Shown here piece after piece: positions 6,047 to 10,289 of a stretch of DNA of 10,289 nt. Both the position numbers and the translations under genes were made by a program. Origin of the DNA: Xanthobacteraceae bacterium (lineage in GTDB: Bacteria > Pseudomonadota > Alphaproteobacteria > Rhizobiales > Xanthobacteraceae); the NCBI GenBank assembly GCA_030039655.1, contig JASHVC010000702.1, positions 1 through 10,289 on the forward strand, written 5' to 3'. A model generated the notes under the pieces. It saw only the letters and a program-made list of their open reading frames with translations, did not search any database and had not been told where the DNA came from. The stretch's first letter is position 1; the number at the start of each line of letters is the position of its first letter.

Positions 6047-6937
6047 ATGGACATTTCTCCGCCACCGCCGACCAAACATGCGACCGCGTTGGGGGTGTTG
6101 TGCGGCGCCGGCTCGGCTTTGCTCTGGGCCTTCGGCTTTGTAGCCGCGCGGCACGGCGTTCTGATTGGAATGTCGCCGCTGGTGCTGGCTCTGCACCGCT
6201 TCGTTTGGCCAGGGTTTGCGTTGCTTCCTGTCGTAGCCGCAGGCGGCTTCGCCGATCTCGGCGGCTTGGGCTGGCGCCGCGGCATCGCGCTGACGCTGTC
6301 CGGCGGGTTGCCGCTCGCGCTGTGGAGCTATTTCGGCTACCTGTACGTACCGCTCGGCCACGGCAGTATCATTCAACCGTCGTGCGCTGCGGTCGGCGGT
6401 CTGATTCTGGCGCGGTTCGTCGTCAAGGAAGCTCTGCCGCCGCGCCGCATCGCGGGCGCCGCAATCATCGTGCTCGGCCTCGCGGTGATTGGTGCCGAGG
6501 CGTTGCGCACCATGGGCTCGCAGGGGATTCTCGGCGATCTCCTGTTTGTTGCCGCCGGATGTTCGTTTGCGGTCTTCGGCATGCTGCTGCGGTTATGGCG
6601 GCTGCCGCCGATGCACGCCGCGGCGATCACCAGTGTCTTGTCGCTCGCCGGATTGCCGATACTGTACTTCGCCTACGACAATTTTCTCGCCGCGGGATTT
6701 CTTGAGAATCTGCTGCAGGCGCTGGTGCAGGGCGTGTTTGCAGGCCCGGCCGCTATCTATCTTTTCACCCGCGCTGTGGTGCTGCTCGGAGCCGGACGGG
6801 CCGCGGTATATCCATCGCTAGTCCCGCCATTCTCGCTGCTGATCGGCTTTCTGACCCTTGGCGAGGCGCCGAGCATCCAACAGCTTGTCGGGTTGGCGAT
6901 CGTGCTCGCGGGTTTCCGGCTGACTCAGACGAATTAA
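6047..6937 (+). CDS. EamA-family (DMT superfamily) membrane transporter
   Basis: A 296-residue inner-membrane permease of the drug/metabolite transporter superfamily. It has about ten hydrophobic segments in two similar halves of five, the usual architecture of two EamA domains. The first half starts LGVLCGAGSALLWAFGFVAARHG and includes the LALHRF segment after the second helix. The first half ends with the typical VVKEALPPRRIAGAAIIVLGL. The second repeats the pattern, starting GDLLFVAAGCSFAVFGMLLRLW and ending LTLGEAPSIQQLVGLAIVLAGF. Members export amino acids, metabolites or drugs; the substrate cannot be read here. The ATG at 6047 is the only ATG in frame close to the first helix, with no strong ribosome site. 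It follows modC by 79 bp on the same strand but is probably functionally separate. Its stop codon overlaps the stop of the convergent acyl-CoA dehydrogenase gene. Confidence 0.87.
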   Translation: MDISPPPPTKHATALGVLCGAGSALLWAFGFVAARHGVLIGMSPLVLALHRFVWPGFALLPVVAAGGFADLGGLGWRRGIALTLSGGLPLALWSYFGYLYVPLGHGSIIQPSCAAVGGLILARFVVKEALPPRRIAGAAIIVLGLAVIGAEALRTMGSQGILGDLLFVAAGCSFAVFGMLLRLWRLPPMHAAAITSVLSLAGLPILYFAYDNFLAAGFLENLLQALVQGVFAGPAAIYLFTRAVVLLGAGRAAVYPSLVPPFSLLIGFLTLGEAPSIQQLVGLAIVLAGFRLTQTN

Positions 6938-8166
6938 TTTTCTGGCCCGGCGTATTTGCCCGCCGTGTGCGGGAACATCGATTTCACGATCTTGAAGCGC
7001 GATATGTCGACGGTCGCATCCATGTGCAGAAAGATTGCGGCGTCGCGAAAGATCTTTTCCACGCCGAAATCGAGCATGACGCCGTTGCCGCCGTGCAGCT
7101 CGAGTGCGTGCTGCGCCACTTTGAGGATTTCCTCGGACGCAAAGACCTTCGCCATGTTGCACAGGGTGTCGGCGTCGGGGGCGTTCTCGTCTACGGCGCG
7201 CGAGGCGCGTGCAAGCAAGGCGCGCACCGCCTCGATCCGCGTGGCCATATCGGCGAGCCGCAGCGCCACCGCCTGATGCTTGATCAGAATGCGCCCGCCC
7301 TGCACGTAGTTCTGTACGTAATCTGACGTGACTTCGAAGGCGCGCACGCCGACGCCGAGATTCTTCGCCGCTTGAATGATTTTTCCCGGCCGGAAATAGA
7401 CCGCGGCCTTGCCCAACGCGTCACCTTCCACCAGAAGATGATCCGCCGGTACGTGCATGTCCTCGAACACCAGCTCGCCGTTGTTCATGAAGCGGCAGCC
7501 GACGGTCTCGTTGCAGCGCGCGATGGTAAGCCCGGGCGTGTCGCGCGGCACCAGAAAACTTGACGTGCCTTGCAGCATGCCGACCTGCGGATTCGTGTTG
7601 GCGTAGACTACAAATAGGCCGGCGTCGTAGCCGTTGGAGTTGAATTGCTTGCGGCCGTTGACGATCCATTCTCCGTTCTTCTTTACCGCGCGCGTCTGCA
7701 TTGCGGCTTCGGGCACGTTGTAGGGCAGCCAGCGGTCGGAGGCACCGCGCGGTTCGGTGAGGCAATGGGCGAGCAGAAACTGCGGATCGTCAATGAGCCG
7801 CTTGAACCATTTCTCCTGCAGGTGGCGCGGCGCGAGATTGCGCAGCAGCACCGAGACTTTCCAGTTCTGCACAAGCTTGTCGGCAAGACCTGAATCGCCG
7901 CGCGCGATTTCCTCGGCGATGAGTGCGAATGTCTGTACCTCGCTCGCCCGGTCGAGCTCGATGCCACCGAATTCCTCCGGCACGCCGAGGGTTCGGATGC
8001 CGACTTTTTCCGCGCCTTGAAGGATTTCCGGCGGCAACCGGTCTTCCGGCGCCATCACCCATTCGCGCTGCCAATTGCTGCGGATGAAAGGGATGACGAC
8101 GTCATCGACGAAGTCGCGGCAGCTCTGCCGCATCAGCGTTTGTTCTTCGGAGAGACCGGTGGACAT
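6934..8166 (-). CDS. Acyl-CoA dehydrogenase family protein with Asp at the usual catalytic Glu position
   Basis: A 410-residue FAD enzyme of the acyl-CoA dehydrogenase family, whose members desaturate acyl-CoA thioesters. An N-terminal helical domain (about 1-130) is followed by the middle beta domain with LTEPRGASD (136-144, the FAD/substrate segment usually LTEPxAGSD) and GEWIVNGRKQFNSNG (165-179). The C-terminal helical domain includes ALELHGGNGVM and RDAAIFLHMDATVDISRFKIV. In many family members the last segment reads RDxRxxxIYEGTxEIxR, the Glu being the catalytic base; here the aligned residue is Asp383 in HMDAT. The start at 8166 is supported by AGAGGA about 6 bp upstream (8172-8177 region on this strand). 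It lies 119 bp downstream of the aminotransferase gene on the same strand, with a nested repeat between them. Family membership is firm. The substrate, and even classical dehydrogenase activity, is open. Confidence 0.9.
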   Translation of the reverse strand: MSTGLSEEQTLMRQSCRDFVDDVVIPFIRSNWQREWVMAPEDRLPPEILQGAEKVGIRTLGVPEEFGGIELDRASEVQTFALIAEEIARGDSGLADKLVQNWKVSVLLRNLAPRHLQEKWFKRLIDDPQFLLAHCLTEPRGASDRWLPYNVPEAAMQTRAVKKNGEWIVNGRKQFNSNGYDAGLFVVYANTNPQVGMLQGTSSFLVPRDTPGLTIARCNETVGCRFMNNGELVFEDMHVPADHLLVEGDALGKAAVYFRPGKIIQAAKNLGVGVRAFEVTSDYVQNYVQGGRILIKHQAVALRLADMATRIEAVRALLARASRAVDENAPDADTLCNMAKVFASEEILKVAQHALELHGGNGVMLDFGVEKIFRDAAIFLHMDATVDISRFKIVKSMFPHTAGKYAGPEN

Positions 8167-8178
8167 TGAAGTATCCTC

Positions 8179-8269
8179 TCGTCATGCCCGGCTTCATGCC
8201 GGGCATCCAAGTCTTTGGCGGAACGGAGCGTAAAGACGTGGATGGCCGGGACAAGCCCGGCCATGACGA
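8179..8269. repeat. Nested inverted repeat (two hairpins within a 38-bp inverted repeat)
   Basis: Two 38-nt arms, 8179-8216 and 8232-8269, are inverted copies of each other at 30 of 38 positions, separated by 15 nt. Each arm is itself a hairpin. The left is ATGCCCGGC (8184-8192) with GCCGGGCAT (8198-8206) around a 5-nt loop. The right is ATGGCCGGG (8242-8250) with CCCGGCCAT (8256-8264) around a 5-nt loop. The outer ends are TCGTCATG and CATGACGA, as in the related element at 4463-4580. It fills most of the gap between the aminotransferase and acyl-CoA dehydrogenase genes. Its left end directly abuts the dehydrogenase ribosome-binding site (8172-8177). I infer a dispersed REP-like family of alphaproteobacteria. 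Roles in mRNA stability, attenuation or protein binding are possible but unshown. Confidence 0.85.
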
Positions 8270-8285
8270 AGAAGCAAGCGAGAAA

Positions 8286-9467
8286 TCAGGCCGCCTTGCG
8301 GTTCGTCAAAAAGTCGCCCATGCGGTCGAGCGCCTTGAGGATGTTCTCGGTGGAATTGGCGTACGACACGCGCATATAGCCTTCGCCGAGGATGCCGAAG
8401 TCCGGCCCGCCGATCAGCGCTACGCCGGCATCGTCGAGCAATGCGTTGGCGAGCGGCTTTGCCTTCCAGCCCGTTCGCTTGACATTAGGGAAGGCGTAGA
8501 ACGCGCCTTTGGGCGTAGCGCAGGAGATGCCCGGAAGTTTGTTCAATCCCGCGACCACGATTTTGCGCCGCCGGTCGAACTCGGCGACCATTTTGGCCGG
8601 CTCGTCCTGCGGCCCGGTCAGCGCGGCGAGGCCGGCATATTGGGTCGGCGCATTGACGCACGAATAGAGGTTCACCGCGAGTTTGCGGGCGTAGTCGTAA
8701 AGCTTGCCGGGCCACACCGCGTAACCGAGCCGCCAGCCGGTCATGGCGTAAGTCTTCGACCAGCCATTGAGCAAAATCAGCCGGTCGCGGATCGACGGAT
8801 ACGACAACAGACAGACATGGCTCTCGTCGTCGTAGACCATGTGGTCGTAGATCTCGTCGGACATCACGGCGACGTCGGGAAACTTTTCCAATCCGGCGAC
8901 GAGCTTGTCGACCTCCGCCTTCGGCGTCACGCCGCCGGTTGGATTGGCCGGCGAATTGAGAATGAGCAGCCGCGTTTGCGGCGTAATGAGCTTGAGTGTT
9001 TCTTCGGCCGAGAAGGCGAAGCCGTTCTCCTCGCGGACCGGCACCGGGATCGGCCGCGCACAGCTGTATTCGATCATCGAGCGATAAATCGGGAAGCCGG
9101 GATCGGGATAGAGAATGTCGGCGCCCGGTTCGCCGAACATCAGCACCGCCATGTACATGGTCGGCTTGCCGCCCGGCATGATCATTACTTCGTCCGGCGA
9201 AACCTTGACCTTGAAGCGCTTGCCCAAGTCCGCGGCGACAGCTTCGCGCAGCGGCAGGATACCAACCGCAGGCGTATAGCCATGGTGACCGTCTCGCAGC
9301 GCCTTCACGGCCGCCTCAACAATGAAATCCGGGGTGCGGAAATCGGGCTGGCCGATGCCGAGATTGATGATGTCCCGGCCTTGCGCCGCAAGTTGGGTGG
9401 CGCGCGCCAGCACCGCGAAGGCGTTCTCTTCGCCGATGCGATCAAAGGCGGCGACAGTCTTCAGCAT
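8286..9467 (-). CDS. Class I/II PLP-dependent aminotransferase
   Basis: A 393-residue cytoplasmic pyridoxal-phosphate enzyme of fold type I (AspC/COG0436-like) that transfers amino groups between an amino acid and a 2-oxo acid. Visible landmarks are the substrate-loop INLGIGQPDF (34-43), YTPAVGILPLREAVA (64-78), PGGKPTMYMA (98-107, cofactor phosphate region), NSPANPTGG with Asn175, SDEIYDHMVYD with Asp204 and Tyr207, and the Schiff-base lysine Lys238 in NGWSKTYAMTGWRLGY. The C-terminal MRVSYANS holds the expected carboxylate-binding Arg. The ATG at 9467 is chosen because GGGGGA precedes it by 5-6 bp; the open frame extends to a TTG at 9506, but those 13 residues lie over that ribosome site. 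It is upstream of, and probably co-transcribed with, the acyl-CoA dehydrogenase gene. Amino-acid preference (Asp, Tyr, branched chain or other) cannot be told from sequence. Confidence 0.93.
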   Translation of the reverse strand: MLKTVAAFDRIGEENAFAVLARATQLAAQGRDIINLGIGQPDFRTPDFIVEAAVKALRDGHHGYTPAVGILPLREAVAADLGKRFKVKVSPDEVMIMPGGKPTMYMAVLMFGEPGADILYPDPGFPIYRSMIEYSCARPIPVPVREENGFAFSAEETLKLITPQTRLLILNSPANPTGGVTPKAEVDKLVAGLEKFPDVAVMSDEIYDHMVYDDESHVCLLSYPSIRDRLILLNGWSKTYAMTGWRLGYAVWPGKLYDYARKLAVNLYSCVNAPTQYAGLAALTGPQDEPAKMVAEFDRRRKIVVAGLNKLPGISCATPKGAFYAFPNVKRTGWKAKPLANALLDDAGVALIGGPDFGILGEGYMRVSYANSTENILKALDRMGDFLTNRKAA

Positions 9468-9571
9468 GGCGTTCCCCCGGCGGTCGATAACCGGGCGGCA
9501 GTTCAACCTAATCGCTGGTCAAATGCAAACGTCAGGCGCTTCGCCGCGTGCTGGGCTTGCCAAAAGCAAGA

Positions 9572-9593
9572 AGCCCCGGACACGTCCGGGGCT
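9572..9593 (-). terminator. Strong intrinsic-terminator-like hairpin downstream of the small exported protein
   Basis: AGCCCCGGA (9572-9580) pairs perfectly with TCCGGGGCT (9585-9593) across a CACG loop. Read on the minus strand it lies 33 bp after the stop of the small protein gene, and the bases that follow it (TCTTGCTTTTGGC) are T-rich though not a clean T-tract. This fits termination of that short transcript before the aminotransferase gene. In the plus direction the following sequence (CCCTTAAC) is a poorer terminator tail, and no plus-strand gene ends here. Confidence 0.7.
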
Positions 9594-9626
9594 CCCTTAA
9601 CACGCCGTTGAAAGCGTGACTTGGGC

Positions 9627-9812
9627 TTAGTAGTCGCCAGGATTGCCTTGCTCCGCGCCGAACTCGCCCTGCTGCGCAGCGCTGGAGGTCGAACGCTGTA
9701 TCTGTGTTTCCTGGTTCGAAACGTGCCGACGTGCGTTCTGCGCAAACGCAGGGGTTGCCAGGAGCGCGATGCCCAGCGCCGACAAAATCAGCTTCGTGTT
9801 GATCGACTTCAT
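9627..9812 (-). CDS. Small exported protein of unknown function (61 aa)
   Basis: A 61-residue protein with a clear Sec signal peptide: MKSINTK, a hydrophobic core LILSALGIALLATP, and an AFA motif, with likely cleavage after Ala24. The mature part is only about 37 residues, polar, rich in Gln, Ser and Ala, without cysteine, and ends GNPGDY. The start at 9812 has AAGGAA 8 bp upstream. An earlier ATG, at 9820, opens only a three-codon frame, and the longer open frame to 9899 would place 29 unlikely residues ahead of the signal peptide. It is a single-gene unit, with a strong hairpin 33 bp after its stop and an AT-richer upstream region. I do not recognise a named family; such short exported proteins are common and mostly uncharacterised in this bacterial order. 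No partner is suggested by the neighbours. Confidence 0.7.
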   Translation of the reverse strand: MKSINTKLILSALGIALLATPAFAQNARRHVSNQETQIQRSTSSAAQQGEFGAEQGNPGDY

Positions 9813-10200
9813 TTTTGCATTTCCTTCTCTTAAACAGTAGCGCCCCACGCCGCGAAACCTATCGATGATTTGGCGCTGCACAAGACCTGCGCCAGTCAAC
9901 GCAGAGTCACAAAAAAGTTATGGAATTCAGCCAATTAACGGGAATTTTATGGTCAGATTTATGCCGTCATGTTGCGCCGCAATAGACGCAAATTGGGCGC
10001 TCACAGTTGGTATCGAGGCGTTCTTCCCGGCGAATAGAGAGAAGCCACGCGGAAGTTGCCGCACGGATATTCCATGCCCCGTTACGTGTCTGGTTCCAAG
10101 CGAGTCGCGTTGGCGTTAAATCGCCATATCTGCCCATTGCGCACACCGCATTGCAGAAGCACGTTGTGCGAATGACGAGGAAAAAACTACGGGAGCGAAC
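9813..10200. other. Intergenic region between the small exported protein and the dehydratase (divergent promoters expected)
   Basis: This 388-bp stretch holds no supported gene; the open frames in it lack ribosome sites and have unremarkable peptides. It should contain divergent promoters. Bases about 9908-9965 are clearly AT-richer than the surroundings (GTTATGG, CCAATTAACGGG, ATTTTATGG, ATTTATGCC) and are the best promoter candidates. A perfect dyad TGGCG-ttaaat-CGCCA lies at 10111-10126, 74 bp before the dehydratase start, and could be an operator. No tRNA, riboswitch or terminator was recognised. Confidence 0.5.
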
Positions 10201-10289
10201 ATGGCGAAGATTAACAATTCGAAAGGTTCGAAGCCGCGTCAGTTGCGCTCGCAATTGTGGTTCGACAACCCGGACAATCCTGGAATGAC
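10201..10289 (+). CDS. IlvD/Edd-family dehydratase, N-terminal fragment (D-xylonate dehydratase-like)
   Basis: Only the first 29 codons lie in the window; the frame is still open at the edge. The start at 10201 is supported by GGGAG 6 bp upstream. After a variable MAKINNSKGSKPR, the segment LRSQLWFDNPDNPGM matches the start of IlvD/Edd dehydratases, and in particular the RSxxWFDNPDxxxMTALYLER opening of Caulobacter-type D-xylonate dehydratase as I recall it. The family uses an iron-sulfur cluster and Mg2+ to dehydrate sugar acids or dihydroxy acids. A sugar-acid role is more likely than branched-chain amino acid synthesis on this evidence, but the catalytic cysteines lie beyond the edge, so substrate and completeness cannot be judged. 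No other sugar-acid genes are in view. Confidence 0.75.
   Translation, partial: MAKINNSKGSKPRQLRSQLWFDNPDNPGM

Noticed and set aside
8166..9611. 481-codon open frame on the plus strand opposite the aminotransferase
   Set aside because: It is a shadow of the aminotransferase gene, whose PLP motifs, Schiff-base lysine and ribosome site are clear on the minus strand. The start of the plus frame is a translation of the nested repeat and the peptide is rich in Arg, His and Asp as antisense shadows in GC-rich DNA usually are.
9809..9820. Three-codon frame ATG CAA AAA TGA overlapping the start of the small exported protein
   Set aside because: Its ATG abuts the Shine-Dalgarno with no spacing, while the ATG at 9812 is spaced correctly; most likely chance.
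10007..10289. 93-residue open frame on plus running off the right edge
   Set aside because: It overlaps the IlvD/Edd start in a different frame, has no ribosome site and gives an Arg/Ser/Thr-rich peptide with no recognisable features.
1..10289. CRISPR array, phage defence, toxin-antitoxin, insertion sequence or integrase
   Set aside because: No regularly spaced direct repeats, no transposase or integrase motifs, and no paired small toxin-antitoxin genes were seen on either strand.

Overview
The window looks like chromosomal DNA from a GC-rich alphaproteobacterium, most likely order Hyphomicrobiales (Bradyrhizobium, Rhodopseudomonas, Xanthobacteraceae-like). This rests on strong G/C preference at third codon positions, the style of the predicted proteins, and two nested-palindrome intergenic repeats whose arms end in TCGTCA / TGACGA. 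The genus is inference. Most of the window is ordinary metabolic and transport DNA. I see no phage, transposase, CRISPR, toxin-antitoxin or defence genes, and no rRNA or tRNA.

Layout. Positions 1-268 hold an uncertain gene tail and a leader. Positions 269-1150 (+) encode an exported metal-binding protein of the ZnuA/TroA cluster, with no ABC permease or ATPase beside it. It converges on a minus-strand pair: a GMC-family FAD oxidoreductase (1776-3401), then, 11 bp after its stop, a Yip1-family membrane protein (1189-1764). A 257-bp divergent region follows. Next is the molybdate transport operon modA-modB-modC (3659-5967, +). It is unusual in two ways: a palindromic repeat fills the modA-modB gap and appears to supply the modB start codon, and ModC lacks the C-terminal TOBE/Mop domain.

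An EamA-type (DMT) permease (6047-6937, +) meets an acyl-CoA dehydrogenase (6934-8166, -) tail to tail; their stop codons share the bases TTAA. Upstream of the dehydrogenase on the same strand lie a second nested repeat (8179-8269) and a class I/II PLP aminotransferase (8286-9467, -). A strong hairpin (9572-9593) ends transcription of a 61-residue exported protein (9627-9812, -). After a 388-bp AT-richer intergenic stretch, the last 89 bases begin an IlvD/Edd dehydratase resembling D-xylonate dehydratase.

How the genes work together. Only modABC is a clear functional unit: periplasmic capture, membrane channel and ATPase for molybdate uptake. GMC oxidoreductase plus Yip1 protein, and aminotransferase plus acyl-CoA dehydrogenase, are probable co-transcribed pairs with no obvious shared pathway. 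I did not find a convincing new multi-gene system. The points most worth checking are the repeat-derived modB translation start, the shortened ModC, the Asp at the usual catalytic Glu position of the acyl-CoA dehydrogenase, and the covarying stems of the 8179-8269 repeat.
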